A DNA stretch of 64,000 nt from Fluviirhizobium alvei. Lineage in GTDB: Bacteria > Pseudomonadota > Alphaproteobacteria > Rhizobiales > Rhizobiaceae. The first letter of the stretch is position 1; each line of letters opens with the position of its first letter. The position numbers and the translations under genes are program-made. Below are positions 55,683 to 63,998 of the stretch, piece by piece. The DNA is taken from NCBI RefSeq assembly GCF_030551875.1, contig NZ_JAUOZU010000016.1, positions 62,001-126,000 on the forward strand, in the 5' to 3' direction. The notes below the pieces were generated by a model. It saw nothing but the letters and a program-made list of their open reading frames with translations, had not been told where the DNA came from and searched no databases.

Positions 55683-55710
55683 TTTTTTATCCTGGGTGAT
55701 GCCACCAGTT
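55678..55710 (-). promoter_or_regulatory. Candidate preQ1-I riboswitch with pseudoknot over the yhhQ start codon
   Basis: On the minus strand: stem CTGG (55708-55705) with CCAG (55695-55692), a loop containing GCAT (55702-55699), ACC-type C before the 3' stem strand, and an A-rich tail ATAAAAAA running into ATGCG. Loop GCAT is complementary to ATGC at 55682-55679, the start codon plus one base, giving the H-type pseudoknot of preQ1-I aptamers. Length and the stem-ACC-stem-A-tract order match the family (compare the Thermoanaerobacter type). Translation would be blocked when preQ1 is bound. Found by eye; a covariance search would settle it. Confidence 0.65.
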
Positions 55711-55746
55711 AGAGGAATGTCGGGGCCGGGTCGGCCCGGTCAAAGG

Positions 55747-55780
55747 AAAAAGGCCTGGTCGCACTCGACCAAGCCTTTTT
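55747..55780. terminator. Bidirectional Rho-independent terminator after rpmB
   Basis: AAAAAGGC (55747-55754) pairs with GCCTTTTT (55773-55780), and TGGTCG (55756-55761) with CGACCA (55766-55771), around a CACT loop with one mismatch. U-runs exist on both strands. It is 22 nt past the rpmB stop on the minus strand and so ends rpmB before the riboswitch leader. Confidence 0.88.
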
Positions 55781-55801
55781 CAAAATTCATGCATGCCTTG
55801 A

Positions 55802-56086
55802 TCAGGCAGCGATCTTCTTGGCGATCTGACGCTTCAGCAGGCGAGCGCGAACCGACAGTTCGTTTTCGTCAGCCTTCGCGAGGAACGCATCAAGACCACC
55901 GCGATGTTCGACCGAACGCAGTGCCGCAGCCGAGACGCGAAGACGGAAACGCTGGCCGAGAGCATCGGAGATCAGCGTGACGTTGCAGAGGTTCGGCAGG
56001 AACCGACGCTTGGTCTTGTTGTTCGCATGGCTTACATTGTGGCCCGACTGGACGGCCTTGCCGGTCAATTCGCAACAACGGGACAT
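55802..56086 (-). CDS. rpmB: 50S ribosomal protein L28
   Basis: 94 residues beginning [21 protein letters not shown], followed by [11 protein letters not shown] and [21 protein letters not shown], the alphaproteobacterial long L28. The ATG at 56086 is chosen by homology over one four codons earlier. It is monocistronic, between its promoter at 56177-56205 and the terminator at 55747-55780. Confidence 0.97.
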   Translation of the reverse strand: MSRCCELTGKAVQSGHNVSHANNKTKRRFLPNLCNVTLISDALGQRFRLRVSAAALRSVEHRGGLDAFLAKADENELSVRARLLKRQIAKKIAA

Positions 56087-56127
56087 GTTATCACCCATTT
56101 CTACTGTGGCCGCACCACGCGAAAACA

Positions 56128-56143
56128 GGCCCGAAAAGGGGCC
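56128..56143 (-). promoter_or_regulatory. Small hairpin with U-tract in the rpmB leader
   Basis: On the minus strand GGCCC and GGGCC (56139-56143 with 56128-56132) form a 5-bp stem with a CTTTTC loop followed by TGTTTTCGCG, some 42-58 nt before the rpmB start. It could be a weak attenuator in the ribosomal-protein leader, or chance. Confidence 0.3.
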
Positions 56144-56176
56144 CGCATGCAGCTGGCCTGTTCTTGAAGTTGCGGT

Positions 56177-56205
56177 TCAATAGTCAGACGGCGCCGGCCT
56201 GTCAA
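56177..56205 (-). promoter_or_regulatory. rpmB promoter (sigma-70 type)
   Basis: On the minus strand TTGACA (56205-56200), a 17-nt spacer, and TATTGA (56182-56177), giving a predicted start near 56170 and a leader of about 85 nt before the rpmB ATG at 56086. The -35 is a perfect match; the -10 is moderate. Confidence 0.65.
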
Positions 56206-56540
56206 GCAAAAGCTGCGTTTTTTTCGCCTGAAGCGACGATTCAATCGATTCCGCCCGATCGCTGTCCGGTCGGGCCCAACATCAGCTCTGAGAGCACAGC
56301 GAATAGACCGATGGAAACGCCCAGAAAAGCCCACAGAGGGCCAGGAGACGCATTTTCAGATGTAATCCACGGTCAAGGGCGTGAGGCGCACCGTACGCTT
56401 CCCAGGGGCGATTTCGGTGAAAACCGACGCTGTGCGATCCGGAACGAGAATCGGTCACCGACCGGTCCGATCGAGCCGAGCGGCGCTCAAAAGCTATCGA
56501 CGAGCCTGGACCAGCCGTTCGGCTGCCAATGACACTGCCA

Positions 56541-56569
56541 AAACAAAACAGCCGGCTATGAACCGGCTG
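56541..56569 (-). terminator. Rho-independent terminator after phoB
   Basis: Perfect 7-bp stem CAGCCGG/CCGGCTG (56563-56569 with 56549-56555) with a 7-nt loop, then TTTTGTTTT on the minus strand, 36 nt beyond the phoB stop. It ends the pst-pho operon. Confidence 0.85.
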
Positions 56570-56604
56570 CTTGCTCAAGTACGTTTTGATCAGGAGAAAA
56601 GCCT

Positions 56605-57288
56605 TCAGGCTTCCATCGCATAACCGGCGCCGCGCACCGTGCGGATGACATCGGGCATGTTGGACAGGTTCAATGCCTTGCGCAACCGGCCGACATGCAC
56701 ATCGACCGTACGCTCATCGACATAGATGTCGTGACCCCAGACGCCGTCCAGAAGCTGCGAGCGGGAGAAGACGCGACCGGGTGACGACATGAAGAATTCA
56801 AGCAGCTTGAACTCCGTCGGCCCGAGCCGGACTTCCCGCGAGCGGCGATGCACGCGATAGGTCTCACGGTCGAGTTCGACATCGCCGCATTTGAGAAGTG
56901 AGGAAATCGTCGATGGCCGTACGCGACGCAGCATGGCCTTGACGCGCGCCATCAGTTCCGGCGTCGAGAAAGGCTTGACGACATAGTCGTCTGCACCCGT
57001 AGAGAGGCCACGCACGCGCTCGCTTTCTTCACCGCGGGCGGTGAGCATGATGACCGGCAACCGTTCGGTTTCCGACCGCATCCGCAGGCGACGGCAAAGC
57101 TCGATGCCCGAGACGCCCGGCAGCATCCAGTCGAGGATGAGAAGGTCAGGTACACGCTCCTGCAGGCGAATATCCGCCTCGTCGCCGCGCGTGATCACCT
57201 CGACGTCGTATCCTTCGGCCTCGAGATTGTAGCTGAGCAACGTGCCCAGGGCCTCTTCATCTTCAACAACCATGATTCTCGGCTGCAT
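56605..57288 (-). CDS. phoB: Phosphate regulon response regulator PhoB
   Basis: 227 residues. Receiver domain with the phospho-acceptor Asp in LLILDWMLPGVSG and the conserved Lys in DDYVVKPFSTPEL; OmpR-type winged-helix output domain with SRSQLLDGVWGHDIYVDERT and DVHVGRLRKAL. It binds Pho boxes such as the one before pstS. It is the last gene of the operon; no phoR is in the window. Confidence 0.96.
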   Translation of the reverse strand: MQPRIMVVEDEEALGTLLSYNLEAEGYDVEVITRGDEADIRLQERVPDLLILDWMLPGVSGIELCRRLRMRSETERLPVIMLTARGEESERVRGLSTGADDYVVKPFSTPELMARVKAMLRRVRPSTISSLLKCGDVELDRETYRVHRRSREVRLGPTEFKLLEFFMSSPGRVFSRSQLLDGVWGHDIYVDERTVDVHVGRLRKALNLSNMPDVIRTVRGAGYAMEA

Positions 57289-57343
57289 GGATGTCTATGC
57301 TCCTTATGCATCGATCAGCCGGATCCTGGATCCGGCCCGCATC

Positions 57344-58063
57344 TTATCCCTGGTCGACCGGCTGGATTACCGAAGCGGTATTGTCGTCCTTGGGACGTTC
57401 ACCGGTCGGGTTTTCGCCCGTCGACATGTAGTAGATCGTTTCTGCGATGTTGGTCGCGTGATCGCCGATCCGCTCGATGTTCTTGGCGCAGAACAGAAGA
57501 TGCGTGCAGGATGTGATGTTGCGCGGATCTTCCATCATGTAGGTCAGAAGCTCGCGGAACAGCGAGGTGTACATCGCATCGATTTCCTCGTCGCGACGAC
57601 GAATGGCTTCCGCCTTCTCCGCCGAGCGATTGGAAAACACATCCAGCACTTCCTTGAGCTGGAACAGGGCCAGTTCGGAAAGATGTTCGATGCCACGGGC
57701 GAGCGGACGCGGCACGCCGGTATTCTGAACAGCGATGACGCGCTTGGCATTCGACTTGCCGAGATCGCCGACACGTTCGAGATCAGACGCGATGCGGATC
57801 GAGCCGATCACTTCGCGCAGGTCGGAGGCGACCGGCTGGCGCTTTGCTATCATCAGAATGGCCTTGTCGCCGATTTCGCGCTCGGCCTCGTCCATGAGAA
57901 CGTCTTCCGAAATCACCCGCTGGGCGAGTGCAGAATCCGAATTGACCAGCGCGCGCACGGCATCGGAGACCATCTGTTCGGCCATGCCGCCCATTTCGGC
58001 GATACGACGGGCGAGATATTTCAGCTCTTCATCGAAGGGCGAGTAGATATGTGAATTTGCCAT
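57344..58063 (-). CDS. phoU: Phosphate transport/signalling regulator PhoU
   Basis: 239 residues, all-helical, with two PhoU repeats (FDEELKYLARRIAEMGGMAEQM and LLTYMMEDPRNITSCTHLLF). It links PstSCAB to PhoR and restrains phosphate uptake. Lies 43 bp after pstB and 55 bp before phoB. Confidence 0.96.
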   Translation of the reverse strand: MANSHIYSPFDEELKYLARRIAEMGGMAEQMVSDAVRALVNSDSALAQRVISEDVLMDEAEREIGDKAILMIAKRQPVASDLREVIGSIRIASDLERVGDLGKSNAKRVIAVQNTGVPRPLARGIEHLSELALFQLKEVLDVFSNRSAEKAEAIRRRDEEIDAMYTSLFRELLTYMMEDPRNITSCTHLLFCAKNIERIGDHATNIAETIYYMSTGENPTGERPKDDNTASVIQPVDQG

Positions 58064-58106
58064 TGTCTATCCTCCACAGGATTACGTTTGACCGTCGTTG
58101 AACAAA

Positions 58107-58925
58107 TCAGCCGAAACGGCCCATGATGTAATCCTGGGTGCGCTGGTCATCCGGATTGGTGAACATCTTGTCGGTGTCGTTTTCTTCCACCAGGTTGCCG
58201 AGGTGGAACATCGCCGTGCGCTGCGAGACGCGAGCGGCCTGCTGCATCGAGTGGGTCACGATAACGATGGTGAAGTTGGCACGCAGTTCGTGGATCAGTT
58301 CCTCGACCTTGGCGGTCGCGATCGGATCGAGCGCCGAGCAGGGCTCGTCCATCAGGATGACTTCCGGCGACACTGCCACGGCGCGAGCAATGCAGAGGCG
58401 CTGCTGCTGACCACCCGAGAGACCGGTGCCCGGCTCGTTGAGGCGATCCTTCACTTCGTTCCAGAGGCCGGCACGCTGCAGGCTCTTTTCGACGATCTCG
58501 TCCATCTGCGCCTTGGTGCGCGCCAGGCCATGGATCTTCGGGCCGTAGGCGACATTCTCGTAGATCGACTTCGGGAAGGGGTTGGGCTTCTGGAACACCA
58601 TGCCGACGCGGGCGCGCAGTTCCACGACATCGAGGTTCGGATCGTAGATATCAGCCGTGTCGAGGGTGATCTTGCCGGTCACCCGGCAACCGTCGATCGT
58701 GTCGTTCATGCGGTTGAGGCAGCGCAGGAAGGTGGATTTGCCGCAGCCCGAGGGGCCGATAAGCGCCGTCACCGTGTTCTTGCGGATGTTGAGGTTGACA
58801 TCGAACAGAGCGCGTTTCTCGCCGTAATAGACGGAAACATCCTTGCCGATCATCTTGTAGTCCTGAACTGCAGTCATGGTTTTTTCAAGCGCCTTTTCGA
58901 CTTCAATATCCGTAACCATATTCAT
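58107..58925 (-). CDS. pstB: Phosphate ABC transporter ATP-binding protein
   Basis: 272 residues. Walker [21 protein letters not shown], signature [16 protein letters not shown], Walker [17 protein letters not shown], and the H-loop in [11 protein letters not shown]. Powers high-affinity phosphate import. The first 16 residues are poorly conserved; the ATG at codon 17 is an alternative start. Confidence 0.97.
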   Translation of the reverse strand: MNMVTDIEVEKALEKTMTAVQDYKMIGKDVSVYYGEKRALFDVNLNIRKNTVTALIGPSGCGKSTFLRCLNRMNDTIDGCRVTGKITLDTADIYDPNLDVVELRARVGMVFQKPNPFPKSIYENVAYGPKIHGLARTKAQMDEIVEKSLQRAGLWNEVKDRLNEPGTGLSGGQQQRLCIARAVAVSPEVILMDEPCSALDPIATAKVEELIHELRANFTIVIVTHSMQQAARVSQRTAMFHLGNLVEENDTDKMFTNPDDQRTQDYIMGRFG

Positions 58926-58937
58926 GGGAATGGCTCC

Positions 58938-60254
58938 TTACCAGCGGCGTTCGAACCGCCTGCGCAACATGATTGCACCGAGATTCATGATGATGAGGAA
59001 GACGAGCAGTATGATGATGGCACCCGAGGTCCGTTCAACGAATGCACGTTCAGCCTCGTTCGCCCACATGTAGATCTGCACCGGAAGCGCCGTCGCCGGA
59101 TCGAAGGGCGTCGTCGGATAATCGACCACGAAGGCGACCATGCCGATCAGAAGCAGCGGCGCGGTTTCGCCCAGCGCATTGGCGAGACCAATGATCGTGC
59201 CGGTCAGAATGCCGGGCATGGCGAGCGGCAGGACGTGATGGAACACGGTCTGCGTTTTCGATGCACCGAGGCCGAGAGCGGCATCGCGGATCGAGGGCGG
59301 TACGGCCTTGAGCGCGGCACGGGTGGCAATGATGATAGTCGGCAGCGTCATCAGGGCCAGCACAAGACCACCGACGATTGAAGCCGAGCGCGGCAGACCC
59401 ATGAAGTTGATGAAGATCGACAGGCCGAGAAGACCATAGACGATCGAGGGAACAGCCGCGAGGTTAGAGATATTGACCTCGATGACATCGGTCCAGCGGT
59501 TCTTCGGCGCATATTCCTCAAGATAGATCGAGGCCGCGACCCCGATCGGCAGCGCAAGCGCCAGAACGATCAGCATCGTATAGAGCGAACCGAGAATGGC
59601 AACACCAAGGCCAGCCGCCTCCGGTCGCGACGATGCGCCGAGCGTGAAGAAATCCGTATTGAACGACAGGCCAAGCATGCCCTTCTGATGCAGATCATTC
59701 ATGATCTTGAGCTGGACATCCTTCACCTTGCGATCGGCTTCCGGAACGGTCAGGTCGATCTGACCCTTATAGGCGGAATCGATGTTGGCGGAGGCGAGGA
59801 AGGTGACAGGGACTGTTTTTCCAATCAGGGCCGGATCGGCAGCGACAAGATCGCGCAGCTTGACGCGGACGCTATCCGAGACCACGTCCTTGATCGCCTT
59901 CATGGCCGCCTTGTCGGTTTTTTCGATGCCAAGGGCCTGGGCGACCGCATTACGGGCGATGACCGGATAATTGGCCGTTACGAGCACCGTCGGATCGGTG
60001 GCGCGCTTGTTCGACGGATCGATGACGGTTTCCGACAGTTCCACCGGCACGGTGATCATCGTCTGAAAGAAGGATGTGTATCCCTTCGATACGATGCTGA
60101 CGAGCAGCATGATCAGGAAGAGGATACCCAGAACGATCGCGGTGACACCATAGATGCGGAACCGACGTTCAGCAGCGCGGCGCTTGGCCAGTCCGATATC
60201 GCGGCGGCCCGACAGCGACGTGCCGAGGGCGGGGTTGAGAACGGCGTCGGTCAT
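58938..60254 (-). CDS. pstA: Phosphate ABC transporter permease PstA
   Basis: 438 residues, longer than the E. coli protein (about 296) because of an inserted periplasmic region after the first membrane segment, as in other rhizobia. C-terminal permease core with the loop IRDAALGLGASKTQTVFHHVL. Start overlaps the pstC stop by 4 bases. Confidence 0.95.
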   Translation of the reverse strand: MTDAVLNPALGTSLSGRRDIGLAKRRAAERRFRIYGVTAIVLGILFLIMLLVSIVSKGYTSFFQTMITVPVELSETVIDPSNKRATDPTVLVTANYPVIARNAVAQALGIEKTDKAAMKAIKDVVSDSVRVKLRDLVAADPALIGKTVPVTFLASANIDSAYKGQIDLTVPEADRKVKDVQLKIMNDLHQKGMLGLSFNTDFFTLGASSRPEAAGLGVAILGSLYTMLIVLALALPIGVAASIYLEEYAPKNRWTDVIEVNISNLAAVPSIVYGLLGLSIFINFMGLPRSASIVGGLVLALMTLPTIIIATRAALKAVPPSIRDAALGLGASKTQTVFHHVLPLAMPGILTGTIIGLANALGETAPLLLIGMVAFVVDYPTTPFDPATALPVQIYMWANEAERAFVERTSGAIIILLVFLIIMNLGAIMLRRRFERRW

Positions 60255-61735
60255 TCGTACTGCTCCCGGTACTTGCGGACGATGTAGAGCGCATAGACAT
60301 TGAGGATGAGGGTGATCACGAAGAGCGTGATGCCGAGCGCGAAGGCCACCAAGGTCTGCGGCGAATTGAACTCAAGGTCGCCCGTCAACTGGTTGACGAT
60401 CTTGACGGTAATGGTTGTCATCGGCTGGAAGGGCGAAAACTGCAGGTTTGCGGCAACGCCAGCGGCCAGAACAACGATCATGGTTTCGCCAATCGCACGC
60501 GAGGCGGTCAGAAGCAGGGCGCCGACAATCCCCGGAAGCGCGGCTGGCAAAAGCACCCGCTTCATGGTTTCCGACCGCGTGGCTCCCAGTCCGAGCGAAC
60601 CATCGCGCATGGCCCGCGGCACGGCGGTGATAATGTCATCCGACAGCGACGAGACGAAGGGGATGAGGCGGATCGACATGACAAAGCCGGCTGTCAGTAC
60701 GCTCTGCGCTTCGATGAAATTGGTATAGTTTCCGGTCAGCGCGCCCCAGAGCTGGGCCGAGAAATCACGGAAGAACGGACCGATCGTGATCAGCGCGAAG
60801 AAGCCGTAGACGATGGTCGGAATACCGGCCAGAACCTCAAGCAGCGGCTTTACGATGGAACGGATACGGCTGGATGCATATTCCGACATGTAGATGGCGG
60901 CAAAGAGGCCGATCGGCGTCGCAATGAGCATCGCCACAAGCGCGATATAGACCGTTCCGAGAAGCAGCGGAATGAGGCCGAACTGGCCGTGCGCATTGGC
61001 GTCGCCTGCAGCCGAGAAGCGCGGATCCCAGACGGTTCCGAAGAAGAAATCAAGCGGCGGCACGACGGCAAAGAAGCGCACAGTCTCGGAGATAAGGGAA
61101 CCGATGATGCCGACGGTGGTCAGGATGGCAATGGTGGAGGAAATGATCAGACCGGCGAGCACGACATGCTCGACCCGGTTGCGGGCACGGAAGGTCAGCG
61201 AAACCCGAGAAAGCGCGAAAAACATCCCCAGCAGCGCGACCGCGACCGAGAGAATGCCCACCGAAAGACGGACGTTGCTCGCGTTCGAAGAATAGATTTC
61301 GGCCGCATCTACCATGAAGGGTTCGGGCTCTCTGGCGAGCGGAACGCCCTTGGACCCGAGAATGGCCTTCAGCGTGCTGATATCCGCCTTGGCGGTGGCC
61401 TTTTCTTCCGTCGTCATCTTTTCGATGCCACCGGACATGCCCTGGATCATGTGGAAAATGACATTCTGTTCTTCGACCGGCTTGGAAAGAACGTCGGCCG
61501 GCAGCGCATTGCGCAGGGAACGATCCACGAGCTCGGAACCGATCGCCATGCCGATGACAAGCACCAGCAGAGCAGGCAGCAACGATAGAATGGCGGAATA
61601 TGAGCCGAAATAGCCCGGCCGCGAATGGAGCTTCGATTCATCACCGGCGGCAACCGCAATCGCGCGGGACCGTCCCAACACGTAAGCAGCAACGCCGATC
61701 AGAACAATGATCAGCAGAAATACGGAAGTACCCAT
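60251..61735 (-). CDS. pstC: Phosphate ABC transporter permease PstC
   Basis: 494 residues, the long rhizobial form with a large periplasmic insert after the N-terminal membrane segments. ATPase-docking loop MRDGSLGLGATRSETMKRVLL. The ATG at 61735 is chosen because AGGA stands 6-7 nt upstream and MGTSVFLLIIV starts the first membrane span. Confidence 0.95.
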   Translation of the reverse strand: MGTSVFLLIIVLIGVAAYVLGRSRAIAVAAGDESKLHSRPGYFGSYSAILSLLPALLVLVIGMAIGSELVDRSLRNALPADVLSKPVEEQNVIFHMIQGMSGGIEKMTTEEKATAKADISTLKAILGSKGVPLAREPEPFMVDAAEIYSSNASNVRLSVGILSVAVALLGMFFALSRVSLTFRARNRVEHVVLAGLIISSTIAILTTVGIIGSLISETVRFFAVVPPLDFFFGTVWDPRFSAAGDANAHGQFGLIPLLLGTVYIALVAMLIATPIGLFAAIYMSEYASSRIRSIVKPLLEVLAGIPTIVYGFFALITIGPFFRDFSAQLWGALTGNYTNFIEAQSVLTAGFVMSIRLIPFVSSLSDDIITAVPRAMRDGSLGLGATRSETMKRVLLPAALPGIVGALLLTASRAIGETMIVVLAAGVAANLQFSPFQPMTTITVKIVNQLTGDLEFNSPQTLVAFALGITLFVITLILNVYALYIVRKYREQYE

Positions 61736-61780
61736 TTTCGATCCTATCCGGCGGGCCGGCACTGTCGGTGCAAACATGAT

Positions 61781-61808
61781 GGCACCGGCGGGAGTGTCCG
61801 CCGGTGCC
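61781..61808. other. GC hairpin between pstS and pstC
   Basis: Perfect 11-bp stem GGCACCGGCGG (61781-61791) with CCGCCGGTGCC (61798-61808) and a 6-nt loop, 7 nt beyond the pstS stop on the minus strand. No U-run. Likely protects pstS mRNA and sets binding protein above permease. Confidence 0.75.
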
Positions 61809-61815
61809 GCTATGA

Positions 61816-62850
61816 TTACATGTTCTTCCAGCTGGAAACGGCAGCGCGAACAGCTTCACGCTCGGCATCCGGAGCCGGGATCAGGCCATATTCGGCCAGC
61901 GGGCCTTCCGGACCGATCATCTGGTCGCCGGTGAAGAACTCGACATATTCCTTGAGACCCGGAACGGCTTCGAGGTGAGCCTTCTTGACATAGAAGAACA
62001 GCGGACGCGAAACCGGATACTCGCCCTTGGCAACCGATTCAACCGTAGGAACGACGCCGTTGACGGTCGAGACCTTCAGCTTGTCGGCATTGTTTTCATA
62101 GAAGGAGAGGCCGAAGACGCCGACGGCGGTCTTGTTGGCGTCGATACGGGCCAGGGTTTCGGAGTAATCGCCGTCGATATCGACAGCCTTGCCATCCTTG
62201 CGAACGGCCTTGCAGGCCTTCTCGGCAGCCTTTTCTTCCATGCCGCCCTTGACCATCAGTTCAAGCGCGCCGGTGGCCTTGCAGCCAGCAACGAGGAGCT
62301 TTTCCTCGAACACTTCGCGGGTGCCGTGCTTTTCGCCCGGGATGAAAGCCTGGATGTCGGTGTCGGAGAAGGACGCGTTGACAGCCTTCCACTTGGTGTT
62401 CGGGTTGGCAACCATCTTGCCATCAACCGGAACTTCGGCAGCGAGAGCCAGGTAAACGTCGGTCGGGGTCAGAGCGAGATCCGGAGCAGACTTGTCGAGA
62501 GCGAAGACGATGCCGTCATAGCCGATCTTGACTTCGGTGATATCGGTCACGCCATTCGACTTGCAGGTTTCCAGTTCGGAATCCTTGATCTTGCGCGAAG
62601 CATTGGCAATGTCGATGGTTTCCGGACCTGCACCCTTGCAGAATTCCTTGAGGCCAGCGCCCGTGCCACCCGATTCAACGACCGGAGCCTTGAAATCCGG
62701 ATAGGTCTCGGCGAAGTTTTCCGCAACGATCTTGGCGTAGGGAAGCACGGTCGAGGAACCGGCGATGTGGATCTGGTCGGCGGCAGCTGCAGCGCCGGCG
62801 AATGCTACGGAAGCGACAAGCGCTGCCACGGTGGTCTTTGCGAATTTCAT
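61816..62850 (-). CDS. pstS: Phosphate-binding periplasmic protein PstS
   Basis: 344 residues: Sec signal peptide (about residues 1-23, ending FAGAAAAAD), then IHIAGSSTVLPYAKIVAENF and the phosphate-contact ESGGTGAGLKEFC loop. Captures phosphate for PstCAB. Preceded by a three-repeat Pho box at 62913-62941, so strongly phosphate-regulated. Confidence 0.97.
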   Translation of the reverse strand: MKFAKTTVAALVASVAFAGAAAAADQIHIAGSSTVLPYAKIVAENFAETYPDFKAPVVESGGTGAGLKEFCKGAGPETIDIANASRKIKDSELETCKSNGVTDITEVKIGYDGIVFALDKSAPDLALTPTDVYLALAAEVPVDGKMVANPNTKWKAVNASFSDTDIQAFIPGEKHGTREVFEEKLLVAGCKATGALELMVKGGMEEKAAEKACKAVRKDGKAVDIDGDYSETLARIDANKTAVGVFGLSFYENNADKLKVSTVNGVVPTVESVAKGEYPVSRPLFFYVKKAHLEAVPGLKEYVEFFTGDQMIGPEGPLAEYGLIPAPDAEREAVRAAVSSWKNM

Positions 62851-62912
62851 TGGATTTCTCCCGTTCGGAAATTGAGACGTTCGCTACGTCGCCGTCCCTG
62901 TAGAACTCCAAT

Positions 62913-62941
62913 ATTACAGTTCCATGACAGTTTTGTTACAG
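62913..62941 (-). promoter_or_regulatory. Pho box (three PhoB half-sites) upstream of pstS
   Basis: On the minus strand three 7-mers with 4-nt spacers: CTGTAAC (62941-62935), CTGTCAT (62930-62924) and CTGTAAT (62919-62913). The 11-bp period and CTGTCAT core are the PhoB consensus. A TTCTAC-like -10 follows near 62899-62904, and the pstS ATG is at 62850. Confidence 0.9.
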
Positions 62942-63065
62942 CTCGGCTACATCTGCCCGATCGTGGCCCGGACTCCGACAATAGGTGCTGCGGATGGCTG
63001 GACGCAGACCCTTCGTTGGCGCTATCGGTGCTGCACGCGCCGAAGCTGAAGTTGGGGGAATATTC

Positions 63066-63998
63066 ATGGCCAAACGCAAGGTGATCATCAGCTGTGCCAT
63101 CACAGGCTCGGTGCACACGCCATCGATGAGCCCCTACCTTCCCTATCGGCCCGAGGATATCGCACGCCAGGCGATCGAAGCAGCGGAAGCCGGTGCCGCC
63201 ATTCTTCATCTGCACGCCCGCGATCCAGAAAACGGGCGTCCAAGTGCCGACCCCGAAGTGTTTCTTCGCTTTCTCCCGTCCATACGGCAGGCTTCGGATG
63301 GCATCATCAACATTTCTACCGGCGGCTCGTCCGTGATGAGCCTCGATGACCGTCTGGCCCCTGCCTTGCGGACAAAGCCTGAAATGTGCTCGCTCAACAT
63401 GGGCTCGATGAATTTCGGCATCTATCCGCTCATGCGGGACGGCATGGAATGGCGGCATGAGTGGGAACCCAAACTGCTCGAAGCAACCCGCTCCACCATT
63501 TTCCGCAACACCTTTGCCGATATCGAGGATATTCTCTTGCGGCTCGGCCGTGATTGCGGCACGCGTTTCGAGTTCGAATGCTACGATGTCGGCCATCTCT
63601 ATACGCTCAAGCATTTCGTCGATCGCGGGCTGGTCAAGGGACCCTTCTTCATCCAGTTCGTCATGGGCATTCTCGGCGGCATCGGTGCTGACGCGGACAA
63701 TCTCATCCATATGAAGCGCATTGCCGACAAACTGTTCGGCGATGACTATCTGTTCTCGGTTCTGGCCGCCGGACGCCAGCAAATGCCGCTTGCCACGATG
63801 GGTGCGACGCTCGGCGGCAATGTGCGGGTGGGGCTCGAGGACAATCTCTTTCTCGACCGGGGCACGCTTGCCCGGTCCAATGCCGAACAGGTCAGCCGCA
63901 TCCGCTCCATTCTCGAAGGACTGTCGCTCGATATCGCGACACCGGACGAAGCCCGCGCGATGCTGGATCTCAAGGGCAAGGACGAGGTGGATTTCTGA
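63066..63998 (+). CDS. BKACE-family beta-keto acid cleavage enzyme (DUF849)
   Basis: 310 residues. The Zn-ligand pair is H48/H50 in AILHLHARDPENGRPS; INISTGGSSVMS and CSLNMGSMNFG further on are family signatures. BKACE enzymes condense a beta-keto acid with acetyl-CoA to give acetoacetate and a CoA ester; members act on 3-dehydrocarnitine, 3-keto-5-aminohexanoate and others. GGGGGAA gives a ribosome site before ATG 63066. The stop overlaps another ATG (63998-64000), so the next gene, beyond the edge, is translationally coupled. A carnitine-type dehydrogenase there would point to dehydrocarnitine. Confidence 0.87.
   Translation: MAKRKVIISCAITGSVHTPSMSPYLPYRPEDIARQAIEAAEAGAAILHLHARDPENGRPSADPEVFLRFLPSIRQASDGIINISTGGSSVMSLDDRLAPALRTKPEMCSLNMGSMNFGIYPLMRDGMEWRHEWEPKLLEATRSTIFRNTFADIEDILLRLGRDCGTRFEFECYDVGHLYTLKHFVDRGLVKGPFFIQFVMGILGGIGADADNLIHMKRIADKLFGDDYLFSVLAAGRQQMPLATMGATLGGNVRVGLEDNLFLDRGTLARSNAEQVSRIRSILEGLSLDIATPDEARAMLDLKGKDEVDF

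Larger units (their letters stand above)
56087..56604. other. Gene-poor spacer between rpmB and phoB
   Basis: About 520 bp. It holds the rpmB promoter and leader, the phoB terminator, and a 6-bp-arm hairpin GCCCGA (56253-56258) with TCGGGC (56270-56275). Several short open frames cross it on both strands, but none has both a good ribosome site and a recognisable protein. A 23-codon hydrophobic frame at 56282-56353 on the minus strand was considered and rejected. Confidence 0.6.

Noticed and set aside
56282-56353. A 23-codon hydrophobic peptide frame on the minus strand (begins MRLLALCGLFWAF)
   Set aside because: Looks like a small membrane peptide, but there is no ribosome site upstream and no way to show conservation.
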